A stretch of DNA of 64,000 nucleotides from Coffea arabica (lineage: Eukaryota; Streptophyta; Magnoliopsida; Gentianales; Rubiaceae). The stretch is taken from assembly GCF_036785885.1 (NCBI RefSeq), contig NC_092317.1, positions 36,631,329 to 36,695,328 on the forward strand. The letters run 5' to 3'. A program made the translations under genes and the position numbers. Below, one piece after another: positions 37,201 through 47,820 of this stretch. The first letter of the stretch is position 1; every line of letters begins with the position of its first letter. The notes beneath the pieces are model-generated. The model did not search any database and had not been told where the DNA came from. It was given only the letters and a program-made list of their open reading frames with translations.

Positions 37201-40200
37201 GATTATCTATGGTATCATTTTCACAAAAAACACAAAACAAATATGTGACTAACAAGTAGATATCCCAAAGAAAGCAAATCCACTTGCACGTGCTAATGTT
37301 TATTCTTGTTCTCAACGAGCTTGCTTTAATAATCATGTAGAGGCGGCTTGTCAACTGTACGGGGAGAATAAAGTTGAAACAGAACTTAAGAAAATCACGG
37401 CTAACATTGTGTGCCCACGTTATTGCTAATTGAAAGTCAAAGGAAAATTAGGGCTATGCTGTAATGGATTTATCTTTTCCTCCAGACTCCTACGGTTAAT
37501 AACATCATTCTTATGCTTCGAGGAATTTTACTTTTTTAGACCACTTTTACGACTTTACATCAGGGTTTCCTTAAGAACCTAAGCTTCAACAGAATTATAC
37601 ACAAGATTCTTTATTTCCACACTGTTTCCAGCACTGCAAAGCAAGATGATTGAAAGAAATTCCTTGCAAGAAAGTTGACTGAAAAAAGAAAGAGTATGCT
37701 AAATACAGGCCCTCATGGAATCAAAGACAAACAAAAGACGAGAACATTTTTCATGCCACATTGTTTAGCACAAGAATATGAAACCATTGGAGTGCATAAT
37801 GGATTTAAGGGCAATAGAACCATAAGCTTGTTAATCTCTAGGCTGAAAGGAAAAACCGTATTGTAAAAATATGTTATAAGAATGGAACAAAGGAATGATA
37901 TCTCACCAGGATTAGAGATGTCCTCTTACTGGTTAATTCCTCAGGTAACTTCTTAGCGAAGATCGGCCAAAATGCACTTAATGCTTCACGAACCTAGAAA
38001 CCACATAATCATGCCTTATGCAGTGCAAAACTTAGAAAATCAAAGGACAAGTCAGATTTCACTTGAGTTAGTAAATTTTAATGCAGTGAAATTATGGATC
38101 AATAAAATAGCACTAAAAGACTGCGGTACCGCTTCTAGCACTCGCCATGTTGATTCAAATGGATCTGCCTGCAAAGATCTGACTATTGGCTTGTCACCTA
38201 GCAACACTTGGACACAAGCTAGAGCTGAATTTGCTAAAGATTTAAGGTTGTATCCTCCTTCCAGTGCCATGACAATCTTACCCTCGGCAAACTCCATTAA
38301 CTACATATAGCAATCAAGAAAAAAAATTCAACATTCTACATCGTAAAGATGAACTGTATCAACTAAGGGAAAATTCAAGCGAAAGGGGCAGGTAAGATTT
38401 TGTATGCATCCAAAACAAACCTTGCTCAACATGATGGAATACCCATATGGACTAACGCAGCAGCCGCCTAGAGGATCATTAACGGCTGTTCAATTAGAAC
38501 AAACATATATTTAGGATCATCAATGAGCCTGATGGGACATGTTTGTTAGAGGATTATATGGAAATTAACTCACCATATAAAGTTAAACTAAGAAAGATGA
38601 CTTTTTTTGTTTTTTTTTTTTTTGTGGGTGGGGGTGAGAGAGCTTGAATTTTTCTTAAAAAGTTAAGATGACCAGCAATAATCACATGTGCTCATGCAAT
38701 TGCCAGTCACAGAAACTATAATAGATGTAACAGTGACTACTGTTGGACTATTTCTATGGACAAACAGTACAGCCTTCACTAAATCTTCTAAGAAAAAATG
38801 TCCATTTATAGATCTGGAAAACAAATTTTCAATCGAGTGCAACATGTGCATGCTTGGAAGTAAATAGTGGCTGTACTATGCGATCCATAGCCATAGTGTA
38901 TGACCATCCTTCAGCTAACCTCAACAAGACAAACAGTTGATTCGTATAAACAAGAACTATCTATAGACAATTCCTTCTTTCAGGAAGGAAAAAGATAAGA
39001 AAGCATATGTTTAAACAAAATCACAGGGGCCAAAGCATCCAAAAGAAATTTGCTTGGCACTTTCTTAGCTAACCTGCATCAAAACCAGCAGAAATAATAA
39101 CCATGTCAGGGTCAAATGCCTTGGCAACAGGAATTAGTATATGGTCCCAAACAGCAAGATAGTCTGCATCACCACAGCTACGATTCTCCCAAGGAACATT
39201 TATATTATATCCAGCACCTGGTCCCTCCCCAATCATTACATACGATCCGTCATCACCACCAGGATAGAAACACCCAAATTCATGCCTAATCGAGTCAAAG
39301 TTTCAAGCAACCAATTCAATAAGACAACCAACTCAAAGATGATGTCAGATCAACTGTTAACTTCATACAACTCAATATTTCAGAGTCCAAGTATTACACT
39401 TCAAAACTACAAAGACAAAGCTTATTTCTGCGTTCATACACATGAAAAGGAAAGAACAATAATGGTTGAGCACTTAACGCCAGAAATTAGTGGATTTATA
39501 TCTGTTGACTGTTTTTGACCCAAATTACTATCTGTACTGACATCGCCTGGAAATAATTACTAGTTAAAAAATCTCTTATTGGTGCTAGTTATTCTAAAAA
39601 TCTCTTACTGGTACAAGTTATTCTAAGAATTTTAGGTAAAAGAGTAGACAATTAGCAGTGGTGATCTAGATCTGTGTTTTTAGTGGTCCATCCCAGACAC
39701 CAATGTTTTGTATCATGCAGCATCTTATGAGCATAAAGCTAATACTAACACAGATATTTTACTCCTAAAGTCTTCCTTCCTTATGTTTATAGGAACTAAA
39801 ATTGAACTCAAAAGGAAAGAACATTCACTGATTTAACAATCTAATCATGGACGGTTCTTAGTCACATATTTGGATAAGGGAAAATGACCTGTTTCATCCC
39901 TCACATTTCGCAAAAATATTCTTTTTGTCCCTCACTTTTAAAATGAAGCAAATTCGTCCTTGAAATTTAAAAATTAAAGCTATTACATCCCTGAACCTAA
40001 TTTTCAATCTGAATCAAACCATCCAATAACCCAGTAATAAATTTCGAAAATAGAATTGATAGATCATTCGGTCAACTTCATCGTATTCACATGGCATTTA
40101 TTAAACCAAAAAAATAAAAATTATAACATAAAAGGCCATTCTTTGTCTTGGAATAGTAGAGTTTTTTTTTATACATCTTTTCATGCACCGTTAGTATATC

Positions 40201-42677
40201 CGCTTGCGAATCTAGATGTGTATCATAAATATAAAATTTGGTGTTTAAATTTAAATTAAAATGATATGGCGGTACATAAAACTGTCAGTATATACAATGA
40301 TAATGTAGAAAAGATTAATCTTTCTTTTTTATATTATAATTTTTTTTTTTTCTTTTTAGGTTCATTAAATTTTACATGAATATCAAGTTAAGTTAACCAA
40401 GTGATCTACCAATTACACCCCCAAAATTTGTAATCAGGTTGATTGATGGTTTGATTCAGATTGAAATTTGGGTTCAGGGATGTAATAATTTTAGTTTTTA
40501 AATGTCAAGGAAGAAATTGCTTCATTTTAAAAGTGAGGGACGAAAAGAATATTTTTGTGAAATGTGAAGGATGAAACCGATCATTTTCCCTTTGGATAAT
40601 TAAAAAGTTGATTGTGATTACGTATGTTTCATAGGAATGAAATATTAAAACCATTAGGAGTTAAATTTCCACATACCTGTGCACAGAAAAGAATAGTACT
40701 CGAGAATCCTTATAGAACATCTTTTGAGTACCATTTCCATGATGAACATCCCAATCAACAACCAGAATTTTTTTGATGCCCAGCTCTGTCTGATATGGCA
40801 CCATTAACAGATAAGAGCAAGAGAAAAATGAATACATGACTATTTCAAAAATTAAAATCCACAATGCTCTGATATATGACTAGATATAGAGGCCTTTAAC
40901 AAAAACTAGTTCTCACTCTTTCATTCAAGAGAAAACTAGTTGCAATAGCAACATTGTTGTACAGACAAAATCCCATCGGTTCATTTGCTTCTGCATGATG
41001 CCCAGGAGGCCTAACAATAGCAAATGCAGAATCTAGTTCTCCTTTGGCAACTTTCTCAGCCACCTATCAGCAAAAAGCAGAAGTAAGCCAAGCAACTACT
41101 TTCACCGACTAAGTCCTTGATGGTGTAATAATAACTGCAAAACTTTAGAAGTTTTATTGACTATAAATTTACAATATTAGAACTGGAAGGAAACTTTACA
41201 TTCTCAAAATAATCATAGCATAAAAGGTTTATGAAATAGAAAAAAAAAGAATTGCTTGAAACAACTCAAAATGAACTGTTAAATAAATACCCAGAGCAAT
41301 CAAAGGACAATTATTTACTTAATTAGGGGGTGATAATATTAATTTTCTACCAAAATTTTCCTACATGAATGATATGCAAGGCAAAATAAGAATACAACCA
41401 CATGGGTAGAGATTTGATTTGTGTTGCCTAGTCTGAGCATTCATTTTAATTTACATTTTTTTTCAGTGTGTCAGGCTTCTTCAAAATGTTTAAGCCAAAT
41501 GACAGCCATCATATTGTGAAACATACATAAGTAGTTTTCAGACAATTGATCTTACCTCTACAACAGAGCCAGCAGCAAGATAGGCAGCTTCAGATGATCC
41601 CTCATTGAAATAAATAGAATTGAATCTTGCAGCAATCCTATCCCATTTTGAACCGAACTTTTGAGAACTTATATTCTTAATGAAATCAACGTGACTTTTG
41701 GTGTGAACCAAAGCTATATGTTTATCTTCTGCTTCCTTTGCATTCAAAATAACACATCTGAAAATAACCAACAGACAAAAATACTCAGACAGCTTTCCAA
41801 CCAAGAAAAGTTAATCTTCTAAAGATCCCTAAAAAATTTCAAGCAAGCTTCTTCACTAAGTAAATAACCAAATAAAAAAATAAATCTTAAAAAATGAAAA
41901 AGAGAATTAAAGGTGAACTATAAAGTAAAAGCATGGTCTTTCTTGGTCCCCATTTGAAAAAGAAACGGTATTCAAATTCAAACTTGTTTTCAATCTTGAA
42001 GAGGTAAAAAGGCAGGGGAGGTCGGTGGTGTAAACGTTTCCCATCAAAACCCCTGCCTCCTTTTCATCAAGCCCCAATTTTATATTTCTCCCTGCAAGAA
42101 CCCCGATTATTATTTGAACAAATTCTATAGCAACCATAGCTACTATCCCCTCTTTTTTTAAAAAAATTTTTTGGCAAGTACCATAGCTTCTACTCTATGC
42201 CCAGTTGGATCATTACCTGCATCCAAAGCCCATATCAATTATAATATTCACTTGGGTGCCCCCAAAAAAAAAAAAAGGGGGAACTAATTTCTCCTAATTT
42301 TCTACCTACATTCAAATACCTCACATAGCTGAAACCCTCTCCGTAATTTATAAACGTAAAAAAGACTTTAAAAAAAATCACAGATTATACACAAACAAAA
42401 ACATAAATCCTGCACAAAAAATGGAAAAAAAAAAGAAAGAAAAGAAAAACACATACACCGTAAACACATATCAATATACAGTAGCATGCATGATAAAGAA
42501 GGACCTTTGATGGATGCCAAAGGATTCGAGCTTGTTCCAAATGGCAAGGATGCGATTGGGGTTCTCAGGATGGTCTGTGGCGTCAAAGTGCTTGCACATT
42601 CTCTCGTCGTACAACAACCCCACACGGCGTCGTTCAGGCAAGAGAACACCGTCGCTCGCAGTTTTGGAAGAGCCCAT
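28242..42677 (-). CDS. HDA5: Class II histone deacetylase, HDA5/HDA18-like
   Basis: Fourteen exons were traced: 42677-42505, 41757-41556, 41063-40917, 40789-40677, 39285-39074, 38485-38421, 38300-38130, 37993-37907, 31258 to about 30996, 30925-30829, 30327-30134, 29956-29830, 28595-28531 and 28407-28242. They give about 693 residues, close to Arabidopsis HDA5 (about 660). The deacetylase domain (exons 1-7) has [20 protein letters not shown], zinc-site [26 protein letters not shown] and the catalytic-Tyr motif LEGGYN. The C-terminal half ([34 protein letters not shown]) is the extension seen in the HDA5 clade and resembles gamma-glutamylcyclotransferase-like folds. It removes acetyl groups from lysines in nucleus or cytosol. 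The exon 9/10 junction is ambiguous. A copia element sits between exons 8 and 9, and a MITE between exons 4 and 5. Confidence 0.9.
31010..31219 (-). repeat. 105-bp tandem duplication in HDA5-like exon 9
   Basis: Two in-frame copies with 105-bp period encode a repeated acidic 35-residue segment starting [11 protein letters not shown] and containing [11 protein letters not shown]. Each copy includes a possible splice donor (GTACTG) 105 bp apart, so alternative donors could remove or keep one copy without changing frame. A third possible donor lies at about 30994-30995. Confidence 0.88.
31748..32003 (+). repeat. copia 5' LTR
   Basis: 256 bp. It holds a TATATA box at about 31935, an AATAAA at 31975-31980, and an internal imperfect direct repeat of about 60 bp (both halves contain GAATGAGTAATCTTAGGAGA). 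It carries the element's promoter and polyadenylation signal. Confidence 0.95.
32004..32016 (+). other. copia primer-binding site
   Basis: TGGTATCAGAGCC directly follows the 5' LTR and is a perfect match to the initiator tRNA-Met primer site used by many plant retrotransposons. Confidence 0.95.
32146..36582 (+). CDS. copia gag-pol polyprotein, complete
   Basis: One frame of 1478 codons begins at the ATG at 32146, about 130 bp after the primer-binding site; the open frame extends upstream but without an ATG in a useful position. Domains in order: UBN2-type gag, a CX2CX4HX4C zinc knuckle near residue 269, aspartic protease with LDSGATDHM near 376, integrase zinc-binding region ([10 protein letters not shown]) and core ([29 protein letters not shown]) from about 520 to 720, reverse transcriptase with [11 protein letters not shown] and [10 protein letters not shown] near 1160, and RNase H with TDADFAG near 1323 and [12 protein letters not shown]. 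The PR-INT-RT-RH order is that of copia. No stop or frameshift is seen and active-site residues are present. Confidence 0.97.
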   Translation: MADATSSTRQLSSTVEEEQSARNTTELQNIQAAYRLNGKNYLKWSQLVRTFLKGKGKLSHLLEIAPDSETAGFEAWEQEDSMIMSWLWNSMIPEISDTCMFLPTAKAIWDALHQTYSKVNDAALIYDIKTKTTGAKQGTKTVTEYANFLQNQWQELDYYRTLDLNCSKCAVFIKKFIERDRVYDFLAGLNSEFDLVRIQILGRPEFPSLTEAISQVRGEESRRGIMLELPSIENSALLSSKPQRLVLNKVAADKTNQTSGQKNREELWCTYCKKPRHTIDQCWKLHGKPPTREWGQKGGQQRHAHMSVQDPTQVLGGFSMEEIEKLKSMLETVDKPATNNSQSRNPGMCSLTLSGKALVSFAFSVLGNELRNVWILDSGATDHMTHISNKFKTYNPCPSNRKIVVTDGTTTTVAGIGDVQVTPNLILKNVLHVPQLSTNLVSVKKLAKDLAGSVIFDESCCDFQDRGSGKRIGLAKEHDGLYYLDTSSQPEFSKSALSTLSSPSNKDIIWLHHRRLGHVSFSALKIMFPSLFKGFDVQSFHCDICEYAKHTRVPFPINNKRSSSPFFLIHSDIWGPSTIPNISGSKWFVTFIDDCTRVSWIYLLKNKSDLSHIFPVFHAMIQNQFGTKIKHFRSDNARDYFNQTLSLFFQKEGIIHESSCITTPQQNGVAERKNRHLLECTRALLFEQSVPKAYWGEAVLTSTYVINRIPSRVLGFQSPLENLSKFYPDIRSSFNLTPRVFGCTSFVHVHSHNRGKLDHRALKCVFVGYSSTQKGYKCYHPPTRKLYVSADVTFVENKPYFITPYLQGELDTLEDKELKFPSLELSTSESSKSEFQESILQSDVVEEKKEDRKIYDWFRFDQVYARKGDPIVVTRQEQSSKPSSGNEVTMSESNLNSTPPTDHSSSSKSPCPEPLSPDQDLHLPIAVRKKPRECTKRPLYPLSHFVSFEKFSPSHQSFLSTLNTVSIPSSLSEALSKKEWRLAMEVEMDALEKNGTWELVDLPKNKKVVGCKWVYAVKFKADGSLERYKARLVAKGYTQTYGVDYRETFAPVAKMNTVRILLSLAVNFDWELQQYDVKTAFLHGELEEEIYMSIPPGFSGVDKNKVCRLKKALYGLKQSPRAWFGRFAKVMIANGYKQSQGDHTLFIKHSAFGGVTVLIVYVDDIIVTGNDEVEKKTLKWCLAKEFEIKDLEKLKYFLGIEVARSRQGIFISQQKYVMDLLKETGMTASKPVGTPIEQNHKLSEAHGDTAVDKEMYQRLVGKLIYLAHTRPDIAYSVSVISQFMHDPRAAHLQAVYRVLHYLKAHPGKGILFKKGPEIDLAVYTDADFAGSPVDRRSTSGYCTFLGGNLISWRSKKQSVVARSSAEAEFRAMAAGVCELLWVKIILEDLRIQWSKPMKLYCDNKSAISIAHNPVQHDRTKHIEIDRHFIKEKLESGLICTPYVPTGLQLADVMTKGLCSNMFHESVVKLGMEDLYSPT
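36581..36589 (+). other. copia polypurine tract
   Basis: GAGGGGGAG lies immediately before the 3' LTR and overlaps the polyprotein stop codon. It is the plus-strand primer in reverse transcription. Confidence 0.9.
36590..36845 (+). repeat. copia 3' LTR
   Basis: 256 bp. Compared by eye with the 5' LTR, I found no difference. It is followed by the TSD copy CCTAC. Confidence 0.96.
39878..40590. mobile_element. Foldback MULE-type MITE, 713 bp, 9-bp TSD
   Basis: Inverted arms of roughly 170 bp start GGGAAAATGACC and end with the complement (GGTCATTTTCCC with a few changes). The direct repeat TTTGGATAA flanks both ends (39869-39877 and 40591-40599). Long arms and a 9-bp TSD fit Mutator-like non-autonomous elements. 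It lies in the HDA5-like intron between exons 4 and 5 and has no coding content. Confidence 0.9.
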
Positions 42678-43275
42678 GATGGAAAATTGGAAGCTGAAGA
42701 GGAGAGTCTCTCAAGAGTCAAGACTGATTGCTCCCTACAGCTACTCAGTCCCCAGAGCGCTCTCTCTCTCTCTCTCTGTTTTTTGACTATAATGAGGTGG
42801 AAAGGGTTGTTCTGAATAAAAAGACAAAAGGAGACTGGAAACTTTTCAGATTCAGAATCTATTGGAGGGTTAATTGCAGCAAATGAACCTAAAAGTTTAG
42901 GCATTTTCTATTTTGCCCCCTTTTTTCTTTTTTCTTTTTTTTTGCACTTAAAAAGAATGTTTGTTGTACTTGAAAAAGAACCTTTGATAATTAATTAACA
43001 ACTAGAGTGGTGCCAAAATTGGAGAGGAATGGGCTGAATGGTTTCGGAATACAAGTAAAAGATTTCAGTTCGAACCCTTCTATATACATTTTAAAAAAAA
43101 AAATGGGTGCCAAACTTGGTGAAAGGACAAATATATAGTAACATAAAAGATGACCGGGTATGACGTTTATCCAATATATTTGTCAATGACAACTCAACCA
43201 CTTTTGCCTTTGATTTCATAATCGTTGATTCATTAATGTTGTATCGATGGTATTATTCTCTTTTTTTCTTAGCTT
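42678..43275. other. HDA5-like promoter/5' UTR and spacer
   Basis: A CT run (GA on the transcribed strand) at about 42760-42778 lies about 85-100 bp upstream of the deacetylase start codon, a common feature of plant 5' UTRs and core promoters. Beyond it the sequence is AT-rich with no gene. Confidence 0.5.
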
Positions 43276-43386
43276 GTTCTAATCAATGTTTTCAAACCCG
43301 GACCGTCAATCGAACCGGTGAGGTGAAAGGGTCGAGGTTCAACCGGTCGGACCGGTTCAACCGGGGTTCAATAAATAAATAAATAA

Positions 43387-43388
<2 letters not shown>

Positions 43389-43421
<33 letters not shown>
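43389..43421. repeat. Microsatellite (AT)n(AC)n inside the hAT element
   Basis: About eleven AT units are followed by four to five AC units. Another pure AT run lies in transposase intron 1 at about 44536-44559. Confidence 0.93.
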
Positions 43422-43818
43422 CCTATGCATAGAATAAGATATAAATGCTGAACCACAATAAATATAAGAGCAATATCCAACAATTAACACACACAATTAA
43501 CATAGTTATGAAACTTACATGTCCAATTGTCTAAATATTAAAATTAACAAAAAAAAATACAAGTCTAGAAAACAATCAAAAGGTCCAAACGAGTCCAATT
43601 TCTGAAGCTTCTATAATCTTCTTCATAATTCTGGGACAACAAAGCTTCAAAAAAAGCCATCTTGACAAGTCATCATCATCATCCAAGACCATTATATGAA
43701 TCACTGACAAGTGATAAAAGTATAAAATTATATTAGTTTCATCACACCAACTGATACAAATCTTAAAAATAAAAATAAAAGAGTACAAATAATTCTATAC
43801 CAATTACCATTTGAACAT

Positions 43819-46410
43819 TTAATGCCAATCATCATCTTCATCATTAAAAAAGTTTCGACGCTGAAATGTTTCTAAATCAACATCTTCTGCTTCCTCTTCA
43901 TTATCTAAAAAATCAACATATTTAATTATATACATATTCAACAATTGAATATCATATCATACTAGCTTTATTTTTGCATCAAACTAATGATTTATGTCAA
44001 ACTAACCTTCAGGTTGTTCAGAATTTGAACATTGACCATGAATTGGAAGTTCTTCAAGCTCTTCCTCTAACTCCTCATAATCAAGCTCCCCTTCTTCTTC
44101 TTCTTCAACCACCCAAAATTCTGTTTTATCAATTGACTGATAATCAACGGGATCATACGATCTTTTTTGCTGATTATGCCTACAACATATATATATACAC
44201 ACAACATATACACTTAGTTAGTACTAAAATATTTTCTTAAAAAGAATGAAATGTTATTTATAAAAATAAACCATTTACATATACCTATACTGCAAACGCA
44301 AATTGTAATGCACATATACAAGATCATTGAGCCTTTGATGCTCCAACCTATTCCTTTTCTTAGTATGAATACGTTCAAAAACACTCCAATTACGCTCACA
44401 TCCTGAAGAAGAAGCTGTTTGACTCAAAACCCGAATTGCAAGTTTTTGTAAGTTGGGAGCATCACAACCAAAGAGCTTCCACCAATTCTCTGTCATATTC
44501 AAAATTTAAATATAAACAAAATATTTATAAATTAGATATATATATATATATATATATATTAGACAGATTCAAATGCTAGAAAAATATAAATTACCTGGTC
44601 TATCTTTCTTGCTAGTAAGAATAGCAAGTTTTCTGCCAAAACTTCCCTCCCGCTCTCGATACATTCCAATTTCTCTTGTTAAATTTTCCACACTACACCA
44701 ATCCACCTTTGATTCTATGTAATCCAACAAACCATTTGTAATTTCTGGATGTGTAGAGAATGTGGCAGTGTCATATTGAAAAGCGGGATTTAAAAAATAT
44801 GCCGTAGCATGCAAATTTTTCCTCAACATCCTATCCCATCGGTCATTGATGATATCAATGTAAGGCTTATATAGTCTTTCACTACTCCTGAACAACTTCT
44901 TGATTCCAGTAATTGCTCTAAACATACCTTCATACACATACCCCAAAGAAGGCCTTTCATCAGTGTCACAAACTCTCAACAACCGAATAATAGGACCCAT
45001 TATTCTCACCGTAATCAAACAATTATTCCAAAATCTATCATCCAAAACAATTTGTTTGACCTCTTTTCCTTTGTTCATTTTCAAGAACTTTTTGTAATCT
45101 CCGCTAGTGACTAAAGCTTGTAAGCTGTCTTTGTGATCATGTAAGCTCTTTAGTGCAATAAAAGTGGTGGCAAATCGAGTCTCCCCCGGACGAATAATCT
45201 CCCTCCACCCATTAGTTTTTCTCAGCCAATTTAGAACATATTTATGATTATACACAAAAACAGTTACTGTAGCAGCAAGAGCCACTAGAGATTTAACAGT
45301 ACCCATTTCACCAATATCCTTCAAAATCAAATTGATACAATGGGCAGCACATGGAGACCAGCAAATAGTTGGATATCTTTCATTTAATAAAGTTCCAGCA
45401 GCCTTATAATTGCTAGCATTATCGGTGACTAAATGCACCACATTTTTTGAACCAACCATTTCAACAATTTCAACAAACAGATTGCACAAATTTTCTGCAT
45501 TTGTCACAATGTCCGATGCATCTATAGACTTGATAAAAGATATACCCTTAGGACAATAAACCAGAAAATTAATCAATGGTCTTTGTCTACTATCTTTCCA
45601 TCCATCACCCATTATAGTGCATCCAGTTTCAGCCCAAGTATTTCGAAATGAATCAACAACTAACTGCACATCTTTCTTAGCATCTCGCAACAAAGTGACT
45701 CGCAAAGAATGATAAGATGGAGCTTTATAACCATGACCCATTGATGCAATTTGATCGATAGCTTTTTAAAAAAATGGAGAATTAACAGCATTAATGGGAA
45801 TACATGCATCATAGAACCAAAGAGCAATGGCCATATCAGTATTTTGCCATTTATCCTTACTTTGCAAACAAGCTTTGATAGTAGGTTGAGCACTATCACG
45901 TCCACCCTTAAAGAAAGCATGAATACCTGTAGGGGCAGTGGTTTTTCTCTTTCCTTTACCTAATGATGTACCAGCCTCATTCATTGAAATTTCCCTTATT
46001 CGAGGAGGTGGAACCTCTTGCACTTCATCACCGACAAATTCGTGCACTGGTTGACCAAAAGGACTTTCAACCCCAAAATCTCCTCTTTTTTCTTTAGATT
46101 TTTTATCATTCTCTTGCAAACATGTTAATATTGCAAGCCTCACTGCTGGATCAACATTTGGACATGAAGTAACACTGCCCGTTACTCCTGCCAAGTGTTG
46201 CTTCATTCGGTGGATGCCACCCCCATGAAACACTTTAAAACAATAAGTGCATGTCATGGTTTTTCTTCCTTGTGCATTTCTGCCCTCAGAAACATATCCC
46301 CATGCTATATCTGTCTTTTGCCTATGACCTTGGGGCTGACTTGCAGATCCCTCACTATTGAATGGTCCCCCCGGTGAACATTGTGAGTTACTACCGCTAC
46401 CAGCCTCCAT
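43819..46410 (-). pseudogene. hAT transposase with one in-frame stop
   Basis: Exons 46410-44595, 44489-44285, 44179-44007 and 43904-43819 join in phase to 759 codons. Residues 54-75 form a BED-type zinc finger (CTYCFKVF, HRMKQHLAG). The core has the hAT RNase H-fold features IMGDGWKDSRQRPLINFLVY, HLVTDNASNYKAAG and WSPCAAHCINLILKD. Exon 2 has the dimerisation region (NWWKLFGCDAPNL, SSSGCERNWSVFE), and the tail is acidic. The only defect seen is a TAA at 45768-45766 (codon 215), in a homopolymer-rich spot between the zinc finger region and the core; the frame continues unchanged afterwards. The enzyme would cut at the TIRs of this element. Without readthrough it gives only a DNA-binding fragment. 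Confidence 0.92.
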
Positions 46411-46489
46411 CCTAAAATGAGATATTTAAAAATAACTAGTCTTAACAAATAATTAATATACACAAACTGAAACAAATTATTAAAGCTAT

Positions 46490-46680
46490 TCGTATTTGGG
46501 AACTGAAACTGTCACCAAAAGATCTAAAGGGGTTAATGGAGACAATGAAACAACCGTTTAGCACGAGTGAAGTTAATTCCCTAAGCCTTGTGCATTTCTT
46601 GAGGGTGTTAAGTATCTTCACGATAACTGGGTTGTGCACAGAGATTTAAAGACATCAAATATACTTTTAAAAAATAGCAC
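46490..46680 (+). pseudogene. Captured CDKG-like protein kinase fragment
   Basis: The plus strand encodes SPKDLKGLMETMKQPFSTSEV and, after a one-base frameshift near 46590, [21 protein letters not shown]. This is the alphaD-alphaE region and catalytic loop (HRDLK-SN) of a cyclin-dependent kinase of the plant CDKG/CDK11-like group. No other part of the kinase is recognisable nearby. It lies inside the hAT element, antisense to and upstream of the transposase, so it is a host gene fragment captured by the transposon. The catalytic-loop part has been copied in tandem. Confidence 0.82.
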
Positions 46681-46759
46681 AGAGATTTAAAGACATCAAA
46701 TATACTTTTAAATAATAGCACAGAGATTTAAAGACATCAAATATACTTTTAAATAATAG
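46637..46759. repeat. Three tandem copies of a 41-bp kinase-loop unit
   Basis: Units start at 46637, 46678 and 46719 with CACAGAGATTTAAAGACATC. Each is 41 bp and encodes the end of the kinase catalytic loop. Forty-one is not a multiple of three, so the array cannot be read in one kinase frame. The first unit differs slightly from the other two. Confidence 0.95.
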
Positions 46760-47542
46760 CACATTGGGTGTTCCCAGATCCCAAGTATGCAAAATGTATA
46801 TCAAATGAAGCTATTTAACTGGAAGTGGAATGAAAGTCTTTGCCCTTTAAACACTACATATATATGGTATATCACATGTTTGAGAAGCAAAACGTGAGAT
46901 CAACACATTTAAGCGAATTGCTAAAACTTGAAGGATAATGTGTGTAATGTTCAATTGGTGCCCTTCCATCCTTTAGCTCACTGACAAGATCCAAATCACA
47001 ATGAATCACAAACAAGTATATAAGAACTCTTGCCGGGGTTACAGTCAGCTAATAGATTGATCAGCAGATTCACGATACTGAATTCTTATGAATGAAAGCA
47101 ATCAAAGTACAAGGGAATTTGCAGCAATTTAGGCAAGCGGAACTGATATTTCCAAAGGATTGACAATTCTATAAACTCAAACACGTGAACAGGAAAATAA
47201 GCAGCAGCTACAATCAACCCAGTCTGAGTAAACGGATAAACTGACCAGCAAAACACGACACTAAAGAGAATCAATCACAATCAGAGTATATCTACTCACA
47301 TATGGAACAATATCTAGACAGAGAACATGTTGAAATTAGAAACGAAATGAGGTAGCAATTCAAATTATGAAGATTTGGGACCTGAATGCAGAAGGGTTGA
47401 TGTCCACCGGCGCTGCACCACCTCAATCACCCTGCTCAGCTGCACCTTCAGCCCACAGTCGACAACGAGCACCGCCAACCAGTGGTCATCTACGCCGTTT
47501 CCCCAAAAGTGATCCACACCACACTTTGGAGAAGGGGAAAAG

Positions 47543-47820
47543 GAACTAGCGAAGGAAGACCGAAGGCCGAAGGGGCGAAGCGGCGAGGACCGAAGCGGCG
47601 AAGCGGCGAGGTGAAGTCACTGAAGTGCGAAGAGGAAGAGTGGAAGACTGGAGCCGTGGAGCGAACTAGCGAAGGAAGACCGAAGGCCGAAGCGGCGAGG
47701 ACCGAAGGGGTGAAGCGGCGAGGACCGAAGCGGTGAAGCGGCGAGGTGAAGTCACTGAAGTGCGAAGAGGAACTGAGGAAGAGTGGAAGACTGGAGCCGT
47801 GGAGCGAACTAGCGAAGAAA
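47543..47820. repeat. GC-rich subterminal tandem repeats of the hAT element
   Basis: Long units beginning GAACTAGCGAAG start at 47543, 47663 and (partial) 47806. Each contains shorter GCGGCGAGGACCGAA-type subrepeats. The unit length changes from 120 to 143 bp by gain of subrepeats. The open frame across it is low-complexity Arg/Gly/Glu and is probably not a protein. Confidence 0.88.

Noticed and set aside
42368-42904. Long minus-strand frame overlapping HDA5 exon 1
   Set aside because: It is an alternative frame across exon 1 and its flanks; the HDA5 frame with [20 protein letters not shown] is clearly the real one.
47482-47736. Arg/Gly/Glu-rich frame in the hAT right end
   Set aside because: Translation of GC-rich subterminal tandem repeats.
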